Positions 25,376-33,743 of a stretch of DNA of 64,000 nt are shown one piece after another. This DNA comes from Odoribacter splanchnicus DSM 20712 (GTDB taxonomy: Bacteria; Bacteroidota; Bacteroidia; Bacteroidales; Marinifilaceae). The translations under genes were made by a program, and so were the position numbers. The stretch lies in NCBI RefSeq assembly GCF_000190535.1, contig NC_015160.1, positions 186,001 through 250,000 on the forward strand, written 5' to 3'. The notes beneath the pieces were generated by a model, which worked only from the letters and a program-made list of their open reading frames with translations, did no database searches and was not told the origin of the DNA. The first letter of the stretch is position 1; each line of letters opens with the position of its first letter.

Positions 25376-25619
25376 CGATTAACCGGATAATAAATTCTTC
25401 GAAATAAAAAACGAAAAGTACAACGTGAAAAATAATTTTTGCATTGATTATGAATGATTTATCAAAAATGATTCCCGGTTAAAATAAGATGTAAAATTTA
25501 TTTTTTAATGTTTGATTGTATCCAATTTAATCGTACGTTTTATTCATTCGGAAATTCTTGAAAAAGAAAGAATTGTATGGGAGAAGATGAAAGAATTTTG
25601 ATCCGTAATTTCTTGCATA

Positions 25620-25811
25620 GTGCCCGTTTACCGGGGGAAGGATGTGTCAGCTTTGAATCCGTACATCGGGTATTATAAGGCGGCAGCGATAGCGCAGAAA
25701 GCCCACCGCGAAGGAATTACCTTGCGGCAGGCTGCGATCGGGTCGGGTGAGGTTACGGCAGAGGAGTTCGATCGCTGGGGCGACCCGGCCCGGATGGTGG
25801 GGGAAAGCTAA
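25620..25811 (+). pseudogene. C-terminal remnant of a class II fumarase/aspartase
   Basis: The frame reads [20 protein letters not shown], then [20 protein letters not shown] and [13 protein letters not shown] before TAA. This is the C-terminal end of the fumarase C/aspartate ammonia-lyase family (usual form NPYIGYEKAA...LVTEEEFD...P..MVG). About 60 of some 465 residues remain. The frame is closed by TAG at 25617-25619 and nothing family-like precedes it. The last four bases overlap the end of the convergent lipoprotein gene. It is a leftover of deletion or recombination, not a functional gene. Confidence 0.8.
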
Positions 25812-27157
25812 TCGACGGCTTCCACACGGATGGCATCGACGTATAGCCCTTTACCTTCGACCGGATCCATGTAATTACGGATTTCTACCCGGAGCTTGGT
25901 GGCGTCCGCCGGTGCCCGGAATACTTTTCCGGCATAGGCATCGATATAGCCCGAAGTCTCGTATTGGTAACTCGGAGAATGAAGGGCGTCCGAAGGCAGG
26001 TTTTTACTGCCTTTCATCCAGGTACACCAGCTGCGCCATTTGACCTCGTGAGCGGGTGCATTGACGTACATCTTCAATTGGTAACATTGACCACCCGTCA
26101 CAGGAATGTCCTGATAGAGGTAAGTTTTACCTTCTATTCTTACCGCTTTACTTCCCTCCTGGGTCGGAGAGGTGACGCTGACTATCCGGGGAGTATATTC
26201 TTTACTGGAAACATCTGCATTCCAGTGATCGGGAAGATCGTCAATAAAATCGCTTTCAAAGCTTCCGTTTAGAACGAGGTTCGTTCCATTGCCTACGCCT
26301 GTACAGGGACCTTGGGGCTTGTCGACTTCCCAATCCGCTTCCTGCAGGATCGTTTCATCCCAATCTGCGAGTCGGGTGGTGATATCCAACTCGCTGGTGG
26401 CAGCCGGGTCTTTGAAAATGGCTTTGATCTCCGTTATCCGGTTGGCTAATATGGATTCGATGGGATGCTCCGGAGTGACAAATACCATTGAATTGGAAGA
26501 AAGGGTCAGAATAGCCTTTTCTTTTGGGGGAAATACCAGCAAAGTCGTCACCGAAGTACCGTTCTCGTCCGGTAAACCGATATTTTTAGTGATAGAACAA
26601 TCGCCTTTATATTCTCCGGTCAGACTCATCTTTTGAGAGATATTACTCAGATTGATTTGTAAATCGGTTAACCATTCGGGAATATTCTCGATGGTCACTC
26701 TCAACATTCCGACTTTTCGGTTGAGGTCGAAAACGGCGCTGTTGTCGCCGTCCTGGGCCACGGTGAAATCACTTTGCCCGAGTAGATGATCTCCGGTTTC
26801 TGTTTTACCCGATTTCAGGAATATTTCGCCGGGCGGAAGATTATCGGCATATTCCCAATTTTCGGTTTCTTCGGCATTTGTAACGCAATAGCCGGTATAT
26901 GTGCCGGGAAAAAGCTTCAGGTGAAGGACATTGTTGTCCTCTTTTTCGGGATTGACACTGTACCGGCTCATGCTGGAATGAACCTGATCGTAAACAAAAA
27001 ACTGATACACTGAGGGAGAAGCTGTAATGCCGGACAGGCTACGTGTTCTGACATACATGGCGACATCTTGTTTGTCACCGTCACCAGGCCAGGGGGCCAT
27101 CGAACGATGACAACCGACAGCCATAACTACCGCTAAGATATAAATCATGCGTTTCAT
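25808..27157 (-). CDS. Surface lipoprotein: fimbrillin-anchor-like plus carbohydrate-binding-like domain
   Basis: 449 aa with a lipoprotein signal (lipobox AVGC, Cys about 16). Residues about 30-285 follow the style of FimB/Mfa2-type fimbrial anchor proteins of Bacteroidales: [27 protein letters not shown] and [20 protein letters not shown], then repeated beta-strands. Residues about 295-449 look like a jelly-roll carbohydrate-binding module ([45 protein letters not shown]). It probably sits on the cell surface and may bind glycans or anchor pili. No other fimbrial genes lie next to it. Assignment rests on pattern, so family names are tentative. Confidence 0.6.
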   Translation of the reverse strand: MKRMIYILAVVMAVGCHRSMAPWPGDGDKQDVAMYVRTRSLSGITASPSVYQFFVYDQVHSSMSRYSVNPEKEDNNVLHLKLFPGTYTGYCVTNAEETENWEYADNLPPGEIFLKSGKTETGDHLLGQSDFTVAQDGDNSAVFDLNRKVGMLRVTIENIPEWLTDLQINLSNISQKMSLTGEYKGDCSITKNIGLPDENGTSVTTLLVFPPKEKAILTLSSNSMVFVTPEHPIESILANRITEIKAIFKDPAATSELDITTRLADWDETILQEADWEVDKPQGPCTGVGNGTNLVLNGSFESDFIDDLPDHWNADVSSKEYTPRIVSVTSPTQEGSKAVRIEGKTYLYQDIPVTGGQCYQLKMYVNAPAHEVKWRSWCTWMKGSKNLPSDALHSPSYQYETSGYIDAYAGKVFRAPADATKLRVEIRNYMDPVEGKGLYVDAIRVEAVD

Positions 27158-27389
27158 GGTGAAAAATTTTTAATGAAATAATTAAAACAAGCAGCATTCA
27201 GGAGAGAAGAATGCAAGGAGTACAACCACTATAAAATTAAAGAAATTAGATAAAATAACCAAATTATAATTGATAAATCTGTTTGAAAAACAGGATATAA
27301 TTCAAATTGAAGTGGAGATGACAATGATAAGCTATAACATGTAAGCAAAAAGAAATAAAAAAATAAGTATATGGATGTGTTAATATGTA

Positions 27390-27429
27390 AAAATCCACAG
27401 GATTCCGTTTCCGGAGTACTGTGGATTTT
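27390..27429 (-). terminator. Intrinsic terminator of the hydrogenase operon
   Basis: AAAATCCACAG (27390-27400) pairs perfectly with CTGTGGATTTT (27419-27429). On the minus strand the stem is followed by TTTTTAC. It lies 18 bases beyond the hydC stop. Confidence 0.85.
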
Positions 27430-27447
27430 AAGCGATCATAAAAGGTT

Positions 27448-27933
27448 CTAATCTAATTCTTTCAGTATTTTTTCTACGTCACCCGGAACAACGCGTCCGA
27501 ATACTTTTTCGCCGATCAACACGACGGGAGCCAGGCCGCAAGCCCCGACACAACGCAGACTGGACAAAGAGTATTTACCGTCGGGAGTCGTTTCGCCTAC
27601 ATTGATATTCAATATCCGTTTAAATTCATCCAGTACTTTTTCAGCTCCCCGGACATAACAAGCGGTTCCCATACATACGGAAATCGGATGTTCACCTTTG
27701 GGGGTCATAGTAAAGAATGAATAAAAGGTGACTACTCCATATACCTTAGATACCGGAATATTCAGCTTGTCGGCAACAATCCGTTGTACTTCTGCCGGAA
27801 GATATCCGAAAAGATGCTGTGCTTTATGTAAGACATTGATCAGTTCTCCCGGCTGATTTCCATGAGCATCACAGATTTCGAGTAACTTGTCTATTTTATG
27901 CTGAGGTAATTGTATTTCGCTCATAGTTTTCAA
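27448..27933 (-). CDS. hydC: [FeFe]-hydrogenase subunit HydC (NuoE-like)
   Basis: 161 aa. Thioredoxin-fold [2Fe-2S] protein of the 24-kDa complex I subunit family: helical N-terminus (LLEICDAHGNQPGELINVLH), then FYSFFTMTPKGEHPISVCMG with cluster cysteines in SVCMGTACYVRGA (about 80-92) and SLRCVGACGLAPVV (about 123-136). With HydA and HydB it forms the soluble trimeric hydrogenase that couples NADH and reduced ferredoxin to H2. Last gene of the operon; its start overlaps the hydA stop by four bases (ATGA-type), indicating translational coupling. Confidence 0.93.
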   Translation of the reverse strand: MKTMSEIQLPQHKIDKLLEICDAHGNQPGELINVLHKAQHLFGYLPAEVQRIVADKLNIPVSKVYGVVTFYSFFTMTPKGEHPISVCMGTACYVRGAEKVLDEFKRILNINVGETTPDGKYSLSSLRCVGACGLAPVVLIGEKVFGRVVPGDVEKILKELD

Positions 27934-29693
27934 TTAATGGTTGCTTTATTAAAATAGTGGGTATGTAATAAATGATGGGCTTTTTCGCTCAACGGCTTTC
28001 CGAGATATTCTTCATATAATTTGATAATATCCGGGTTTTCATGAGATTTCCGTAGCGGTTTATGTTCGTCTTCCTGATAAATGGCCTGACTGCGGGCTTT
28101 TAATAAAGCCGAATTGCCATGATGTAAAGGTTGGCCTCCTCCTCCGATACAACCACCGGGACAAGCCATGATTTCGATCGCATGGAATTCGGATTTTCCT
28201 TCCCGGATTTCATTCAAAAGTTTACGGGCATTTCCCAATCCATGAGCAATACCGACATGGAGCTCTACTCCGTTGAGTTTAATAGTTGCTTTTTTTATGT
28301 TCTCCAGACCCCGTACTTCTTTGAAATCTACTTTGTCGAGTGTTTTTCCGGTATAAAGTTCGTAAGCTGTTCGCAATGCTGCTTCCATCACACCACCCGA
28401 AGCTCCGAAGATTACTCCGGCACCTGTAGATTCTCCCAGAGGATGATCGAAATCTTCGTCCGCCAGGCTGTTGAAATCGATATTGGCCCGTTTGATCAGA
28501 CTGGCTAGTTCCCGGGTAGAAAGAGAGTAGTTGACATCGGGATCGCCCTGTGTTGCGAATTCTTCCCGGGCACATTCGTATTTCTTAGCCAGACAAGGCA
28601 TAATAGATACAACGATCAAATCTTCCCGGGGAATGTTCATCTTTTCTGCCCAATAGTTTTTAGCGATAGCACCGAACATTTGTTGGGGTGAACGTGCGGT
28701 CGACGGGATATCCAGCATATCGGGGAACTGATGTTCGAAGAAATTGACCCAGGCCGGACAACAAGAAGTCAGAATAGGGAGGCATACGTCTTTATCACCC
28801 TTGAGATAACGGGTCAACCGATCCAGTAATTCGCTTCCTTCTTCCATAATGGTCAGATCGGCAGCGAAATCGGTGTCGAACACTTTGTCGAAGCCCAATT
28901 GTCTTAAAGCAGCTACCATCTTTCCGGTAACAGAAGTGCCGGGGGTTAAACCGAATTCCTCGCCGAGTGCAGCCCGTACTGCCGGTGCCGTCTGTACGAT
29001 AACGGTTTTTTTCGGATTACTCAGATCGCTGATCAGCCGATTCGTATGGTCGACTTCGGTCAGTGCTCCTACCGGACATACGGCGACACACTGACCACAG
29101 AAGGTACAGGCTGAATTGGATAAAGGTTCGTCGAAAGCCGGAGCTATCGTTGAAATGAAACCACGGTTTACAGCACCGAGTGCCCCTACGGTTTGCACTT
29201 CATTACACATCATCTCACAACGACGGCAATAAATACATTTGCTCATATCGCGGACAATCGATGGAGAGGTCTCTATCGGGAGAATATTCCGCTCACCGGC
29301 AAAGGGTATCTCGCGGATTTTTAATTTAACGGCCAGGTTTTGTAATTCGCAATTCCCGGATTTCGGACAGATCAGGCAATCGTTGGGGTGGTCCGAGAGA
29401 ATTAATTCCAGTACGGTTTTCCGGGCATTGAGCACCCTGAGGCTACTGGTTTTTACCTTCATGCCGTTTTCACAACGGGTAGCACAGGCCGGAGCCAGGT
29501 TTCTCCGTCCTTCGACTTCGACGACACAAATACGGCAGGAAGCCGGAAGGTTGGTGATACACATGTCTTTCAGATTCATATAGCATAAGGAGGGGATTTG
29601 AATACCTACTCCCCGGGCTGCTTCGAGAATCGTCGTTCCTTTGGCCACCTCTACGATATGATTATCTATTTGCAGAGTTATATTTTGTTCCAT
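27930..29693 (-). CDS. hydA: [FeFe]-hydrogenase catalytic subunit HydA
   Basis: 587 aa. Order: N-terminal [2Fe-2S] domain (PSLCYM...ASCRICVVEVEGRR...ACAT, about 35-75); His-type [4Fe-4S] HPNDCLICPKSGNCELQ (about 98-114); two [4Fe-4S] motifs CIYCRRCEMMCNEV (about 155) and CTFCGQCVAVCPVGAL (about 198); then the H-cluster domain with all three signatures: TSCCPAWVNF (about 308), MPCLAKKYECARE (about 364) and EIMACPGGCIGGGGQP (about 508). The small-subunit-like C-terminus ends YLGKPLSEKAHHLLHTHYFN. Catalytic proton-relay Cys and cluster ligands are intact. Cytoplasmic, no signal peptide. Maturases HydEFG are not in the window. Confidence 0.96.
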   Translation of the reverse strand: MEQNITLQIDNHIVEVAKGTTILEAARGVGIQIPSLCYMNLKDMCITNLPASCRICVVEVEGRRNLAPACATRCENGMKVKTSSLRVLNARKTVLELILSDHPNDCLICPKSGNCELQNLAVKLKIREIPFAGERNILPIETSPSIVRDMSKCIYCRRCEMMCNEVQTVGALGAVNRGFISTIAPAFDEPLSNSACTFCGQCVAVCPVGALTEVDHTNRLISDLSNPKKTVIVQTAPAVRAALGEEFGLTPGTSVTGKMVAALRQLGFDKVFDTDFAADLTIMEEGSELLDRLTRYLKGDKDVCLPILTSCCPAWVNFFEHQFPDMLDIPSTARSPQQMFGAIAKNYWAEKMNIPREDLIVVSIMPCLAKKYECAREEFATQGDPDVNYSLSTRELASLIKRANIDFNSLADEDFDHPLGESTGAGVIFGASGGVMEAALRTAYELYTGKTLDKVDFKEVRGLENIKKATIKLNGVELHVGIAHGLGNARKLLNEIREGKSEFHAIEIMACPGGCIGGGGQPLHHGNSALLKARSQAIYQEDEHKPLRKSHENPDIIKLYEEYLGKPLSEKAHHLLHTHYFNKATIN

Positions 29694-29723
29694 GTTTTTT
29701 CGTTATGGGCTGTTATACTTCGG

Positions 29724-31514
29724 TTATCCGGCACTTATCGCATTAAATTTGCATTTATCTTTACAAGTACCGCATTTGATACATTTAGTCGTGTCGATGA
29801 AATGGGCTTCTTTCCGTTCGCCGATGATTGCATCTACCGGACAATTACGTGAACAGAGGGTACATCCTACACATAGTTGCGGGTCGATACGGAAAGATAA
29901 CAACGCCTTACATTTTCCGGCAGGACATTTGTGATCCCGGATGTGAGCGACATATTCGTCATAGAAATGTTCCAGTGTAGACAGTACCGGATTGGGAGAG
30001 GTCTGTCCCAAGCCGCAAAGAGCCGTATCTTTAATCACTTGGCTCAGGTTACGGAGGTTGTCGAGATCTTCCATCGTGCCTTTCCCTTCGGTGATCCGGG
30101 TTAAGATTTCCAATAACCGTTTGTTGCCGATCCGGCAGGGAGAACATTTTCCACAAGATTCTTCGACGATAAATTCCAGATAGAACTTGGCGACAGCAAC
30201 CATACAATCGTCTTCGTCCATGACGATCATGCCACCGGATCCCATCATCGAACCTGCTGCCAGCAAGTTGTCGAAATCGATCGGAGTATCCAGATGTTTC
30301 TCCGTGAGACAACCGCCCGAAGGACCTCCGGTTTGTACGGCTTTAAATTTTTTACCGTTTTTGATTCCTCCCCCGATTTCATAAATGACTTCCCGGAGAG
30401 TAGTACCCATAGGCACTTCGATCAGGCCCACATTATTGATTTTACCGGCTAATGCAAATACTTTGGTTCCTTTCGAACGTTCTGTTCCGATAGAAGCGAA
30501 CCAGTCGGCCCCTTTGTTGAGAATGACAGGAATATTGGCCAGTGTTTCGACGTTATTGACATTCGTCGGTTTATTCAAATAGCCCGATTCTGCCGGGAAA
30601 GGGGGTTTGGTCGTGGGCTCGCCCCGGTGTCCTTCCATCGAGTGGATCAAAGCGGTCTCTTCTCCACAGACAAAAGCACCTGCACCATAACGGATTTCTA
30701 TATGGAAAGAAAAATCGGTACCGAGAATATTTTCTCCCAGCAGCCCGTATTTTTCAGCTTGTTCGATCGCGATACGAAGCCGTTCGATAGCCAGAGGATA
30801 TTCTGCCCGGATGTATACCAGTCCTTTACTGGCACCGATGCTGTAACCGCAAATGGCCATGGCTTCGATCACGGAGTGCGGATCCCCTTCCATAATCGAA
30901 CGGTCCATAAAAGCTCCCGGGTCCCCTTCGTCGGCGTTACAAACGACATATTTTTGATCGGCCTGGTATTTGCGGGCAAATTCCCATTTCAGACCGGTAG
31001 GGAAACCGCCGCCACCCCGTCCACGCAATCCGGATCGTTTGATTTCGTCGATAACCGCTTCCGGAGTCATCTCTGTCAGACATTTGGCTAAAGCGCTGTA
31101 ACCGTCACGACCGATACATTCTTCGATGTTTTCCGGATCGATAAAACCACAGTTACGCAAAGCGATGCGTAATTGCTTTTTATAAAATTCCATGTGTTTG
31201 GAATCGCTGACCGTCACTTTTTTAGACGGTTCTTTGTATAATAACCGTTCTACCTTGCGGCCTTTAATGATGTGTTCGTTGACGATTTCTTCGGCATCTT
31301 CCGGTTTTACCTGTACATAAAAGGTATTGTCAGGCATGATCTTGACAATAGGACCTTTCTCACAGAAACCGAAACAGCCGGTAGCGATGACCTGTACTTC
31401 GTCTTCCAGAGCACGTTCTTTCAGACAATCTTCCAGTCGGCAGATGATATTTTTACTGGCTGACGCACGGCAACCGGTCCCTCCACAGACAAGAATATGC
31501 ATTTTATAACTCAT
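29724..31514 (-). CDS. hydB: [FeFe]-hydrogenase flavin subunit HydB (NuoF-like)
   Basis: 596 aa. An N-terminal thioredoxin-like [2Fe-2S] domain (CGGTGCRASASK about 10; CFGFCEKGPIVK about 48) precedes the NuoF core: GRGGGGFPTGLKWEFA (FMN, about 165), GAGAFVCGEETALIHSMEG (about 277), an SLBB-like section, and ESCGKCSPCRIGNKRLLE ([4Fe-4S], about 450). A C-terminal two-cluster ferredoxin domain follows: CVGCTLCSRNCPVDAI and CIKCGTCKDKCKFNAI (about 550-590). It binds FMN and NADH and passes electrons between NADH, ferredoxin and HydA. In characterised relatives from Thermotoga, HydABC evolves H2 by electron confurcation. Confidence 0.95.
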   Translation of the reverse strand: MSYKMHILVCGGTGCRASASKNIICRLEDCLKERALEDEVQVIATGCFGFCEKGPIVKIMPDNTFYVQVKPEDAEEIVNEHIIKGRKVERLLYKEPSKKVTVSDSKHMEFYKKQLRIALRNCGFIDPENIEECIGRDGYSALAKCLTEMTPEAVIDEIKRSGLRGRGGGGFPTGLKWEFARKYQADQKYVVCNADEGDPGAFMDRSIMEGDPHSVIEAMAICGYSIGASKGLVYIRAEYPLAIERLRIAIEQAEKYGLLGENILGTDFSFHIEIRYGAGAFVCGEETALIHSMEGHRGEPTTKPPFPAESGYLNKPTNVNNVETLANIPVILNKGADWFASIGTERSKGTKVFALAGKINNVGLIEVPMGTTLREVIYEIGGGIKNGKKFKAVQTGGPSGGCLTEKHLDTPIDFDNLLAAGSMMGSGGMIVMDEDDCMVAVAKFYLEFIVEESCGKCSPCRIGNKRLLEILTRITEGKGTMEDLDNLRNLSQVIKDTALCGLGQTSPNPVLSTLEHFYDEYVAHIRDHKCPAGKCKALLSFRIDPQLCVGCTLCSRNCPVDAIIGERKEAHFIDTTKCIKCGTCKDKCKFNAISAG

Positions 31515-31566
31515 AGATGGGGTTGTTTATCGATTAATAGTTGAAAATATTTAGCACGTTATAGAA

Positions 31567-31956
31567 TCAGATACTTTGGTAATTAACCGGGATAATCCCT
31601 TCGACCAATTCGTCGTTTTTCAGGTATTTCTGGATGATCTCTTCTGCTTTAGCACAGTTGACATGACCGAATACGATCGGTTCTTTTCCCGGTTTGGTGA
31701 TTTCTACCGTGGGCTCTGCAAAGCAGTAACCCATACAGCCGGTTTGAGTGACTACGGCCTGAATACCGTTTTTTTCAAGATTGTTCAGAAAGTAATTCAT
31801 CGTTTCCTTACTACCTGCTGCTATTCCACAAGTGGCCATGGCGACTTTGATCTGAATCAGATTTTCAGGATGCTCGCTTTTTTCGCGCAGATCGATTTTC
31901 GATTGAACGTTATCCCTGATTTTTTTCAGGTCGGCGAGTGATTTTATTTTTTCCAT
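31567..31956 (-). CDS. Thioredoxin-like [2Fe-2S] ferredoxin of the hydrogenase operon
   Basis: 129 aa. A helical N-terminus (KIKSLADLKKIRDNVQSKID) precedes a thioredoxin-fold ferredoxin with cysteines in VAMATCGIAAGSKE (about 38-51) and QTGCMGYCFAEPTVEI (about 75-90), similar to the N-terminal domain of HydB. It probably shuttles electrons to or from the hydrogenase or the hydrogenase-like Fe-S protein upstream. The same small protein accompanies hydABC in other anaerobes. It lies 52 bp before hydB. Confidence 0.85.
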   Translation of the reverse strand: MEKIKSLADLKKIRDNVQSKIDLREKSEHPENLIQIKVAMATCGIAAGSKETMNYFLNNLEKNGIQAVVTQTGCMGYCFAEPTVEITKPGKEPIVFGHVNCAKAEEIIQKYLKNDELVEGIIPVNYQSI

Positions 31957-31983
31957 ATAGCTGTTATTAGGTGATAATTGATT

Positions 31984-32553
31984 TTATGATTGCCTGATGG
32001 ACATGCTTTGATCGGCATGTATTTCTTTGAGATTCTCCCGGATTAAATTTTGTATGGCCGGAAGAATTTCGGGATGTCCCAAAGGTACACCTTCCAGCAC
32101 CTGTATGATCTCTTGGGTATCGAACCGGTATGTACCGCTGGGAGTCGAATGATCGTAGCTGAAATGGATGGCCGGATTGGCGGCTGCCAATAGCGTAAGC
32201 GTTTCTGCTACATCTCCCAAAGGAGGACGGTCCAGATGGGAATGACCGAAACGGGCTGTGAGAGTAGTCCCTTGACCCGGCTGTGAGACGATACTAACTT
32301 TTCCTCCGGTTCGTTCGGCATTTTGCTGGAGCAAGGGAATTCCCAGGCCCACTTTGCGTACTGTCCGGCTGGTAAAAAAAGGATCCCTGACCCTTGCCAA
32401 AGTCGCCTCATCCATACCGCAACCGTTATCCTGAATTTCAATAAGAAAGAGATCTGCCTCCGGATCTTCGCAAATCCGGATCTGAATCCACGAAGCCTCT
32501 GCCCGGATAGAATTCTGGACGATATCCATCATATGAGAGGACAAATCTTTCAT
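31984..32553 (-). CDS. GHKL-type ATPase without a histidine-kinase dimerisation domain
   Basis: 189 aa. The ATP-binding fold is clear: N-box-like HMMDIVQNSIRAEASWIQI (about 7-25), DNGCGMDEATLARVRDPFFT (G1, about 43-62), VGLGIPLLQQNAERTGG (G2) and GQGTTLTARF. There is no HisKA helix or phospho-accepting His, so it is not a classical sensor kinase. It may act as an anti-sigma/switch kinase or partner kinase. It lies between the PHP gene and the ferredoxin gene; inclusion in the operon suggests a signalling role tied to hydrogenase activity. Confidence 0.8.
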   Translation of the reverse strand: MKDLSSHMMDIVQNSIRAEASWIQIRICEDPEADLFLIEIQDNGCGMDEATLARVRDPFFTSRTVRKVGLGIPLLQQNAERTGGKVSIVSQPGQGTTLTARFGHSHLDRPPLGDVAETLTLLAAANPAIHFSYDHSTPSGTYRFDTQEIIQVLEGVPLGHPEILPAIQNLIRENLKEIHADQSMSIRQS

Positions 32554-32659
32554 GAATAGGTATATTCTTTAACTTATTGGGATAATAAACTTTAAATATT
32601 TATTTCTGGCCTCAAATTTAATTTAAATTCATAAAATTACAACGATTGCAGGAGTGAAA

Positions 32660-33379
32660 TTACGTAATTAAATTCCGGATAGATTGCCGGATGTTTTTGA
32701 AGGAAAAATCTTCTATTTTCAGTTGGGTATATATTTTTCCGATGTCCCCGGGATAGTGGGCATCCGAGGACTGGATGAAAGAGGCGGATTTCAGTTCGGG
32801 ATGGCCGGACAGGAATTTCGAAAGAGAGGTATGACTACTGAGCTCCAGGGCATCATAACGTAAATCCGGCGGGACGAATCCTAATTGTGAAAGAATACTG
32901 AAACAGGGTTTGTCGATATGGGCCGGAATGAAAATACCGTCGAGTTGCCTGACTTTATGTGCAATTTCTTCCAGCGATTGGTTCAAGGCAGAAATCAATA
33001 GTTTGGGTTCTTCGTAAATGATCTGTTCTTCCGGATCGACGACAACCTGGAAGCCGAATTTTTCCGGGTCGTTCGGAATATCGGGTAAATGTACATCCAG
33101 GTAATGCTGAAAAATAGTAAGCTGTTCGTCGGTTTCGAAAAAAGTCAGGGCATGCACTTCTTCTTTACTGCAGATTTCAGCACCTGTAAGGACGAATATA
33201 CCTTTCGTTTTCCCATAATCACGGATTATCGGTGCCTGGCGGGTGGAGTTGTGATCAGTGATTCCGATCATATTCAGTCCTTGGATTTGGGCGAAATGCA
33301 GAATATTCTCCGGACTCATTTCCAGATCTCCGCAAGGGGAAAGGACGGTATGAATATGGAGGTCGGCCCGAATGTCCAT
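32660..33379 (-). CDS. PHP-domain phosphoesterase
   Basis: 239 aa. PHP signatures are present: DLHIHTVLSPCGDLEMSPEN (about 6-25) with the HxH metal site, MIGITDHNS (about 37-45), TGAEICSKEEVHALTFF (about 65-81), IFIPAHIDKP (about 150) and SSDAHYPGDIGK (about 209-220). All metal-binding His/Asp residues appear intact, so it should hydrolyse a phosphoester, possibly a nucleotide or phosphohistidine. Its ATG overlaps or abuts the preceding DRTGG gene (1-bp gap), implying coupled translation. The substrate is unknown; position suggests it reverses or edits a signal produced by the two GHKL ATPases. Confidence 0.85.
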   Translation of the reverse strand: MDIRADLHIHTVLSPCGDLEMSPENILHFAQIQGLNMIGITDHNSTRQAPIIRDYGKTKGIFVLTGAEICSKEEVHALTFFETDEQLTIFQHYLDVHLPDIPNDPEKFGFQVVVDPEEQIIYEEPKLLISALNQSLEEIAHKVRQLDGIFIPAHIDKPCFSILSQLGFVPPDLRYDALELSSHTSLSKFLSGHPELKSASFIQSSDAHYPGDIGKIYTQLKIEDFSFKNIRQSIRNLIT

Positions 33380-33380
33380 T

Positions 33381-33725
33381 TTACTGCTCCTTTTTCTGGA
33401 GAAGTTCGTAAATCTCGCCTGTCATTTCGAATGTCTGTCTGGAAGTACTTAAGATGGGTATGCCTTCTGCCTCACTTTCGGAAACGGTATCTTCTTCCGG
33501 TCGGTAACCTTTGACCAGGACAATGGCTGCCAGTTCTTTCAGCGAAGCGATGGCCATGATATTTTTGTGTGTCTGAAGCGTAATCCAGATATTCCCTTCC
33601 CGGGCGTTACCCATCACATCACTCAGTAGATCGGAGGTATAGCCGCCTTTGATCTCTTTGTCCAGGCCTGCCGCACCACAGCAGACTTCTAATTTTAGTT
33701 GTGTAGCCAATTCTCTGACTGTCAT
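33381..33725 (-). CDS. DRTGG-domain protein (second copy)
   Basis: 114 aa, a single DRTGG-type domain (the fold found in phosphotransacetylase and CBS-associated proteins): KGGYTSDLLSDVMGNAREGN (about 27-46), IWITLQTHKNIMAIASLKEL, AAIVLVKGYRPEE, GIPILSTSRQTFEMTGEIYE. It is the same length as, and clearly paralogous to, the operon's first gene. DRTGG domains are thought to bind small ligands, possibly nucleotides. Located between the hydrogenase-like Fe-S gene and the PHP gene. Confidence 0.8.
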   Translation of the reverse strand: MTVRELATQLKLEVCCGAAGLDKEIKGGYTSDLLSDVMGNAREGNIWITLQTHKNIMAIASLKELAAIVLVKGYRPEEDTVSESEAEGIPILSTSRQTFEMTGEIYELLQKKEQ

Positions 33726-33743
33726 GTCTTTGTTCGTTTATTT

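Noticed and set aside
31984..32553. Classical sensor histidine kinase in the hydrogenase operon
   Set aside because: No HisKA helix, no phospho-acceptor His, no sensor or membrane segment; only the ATPase fold is present.
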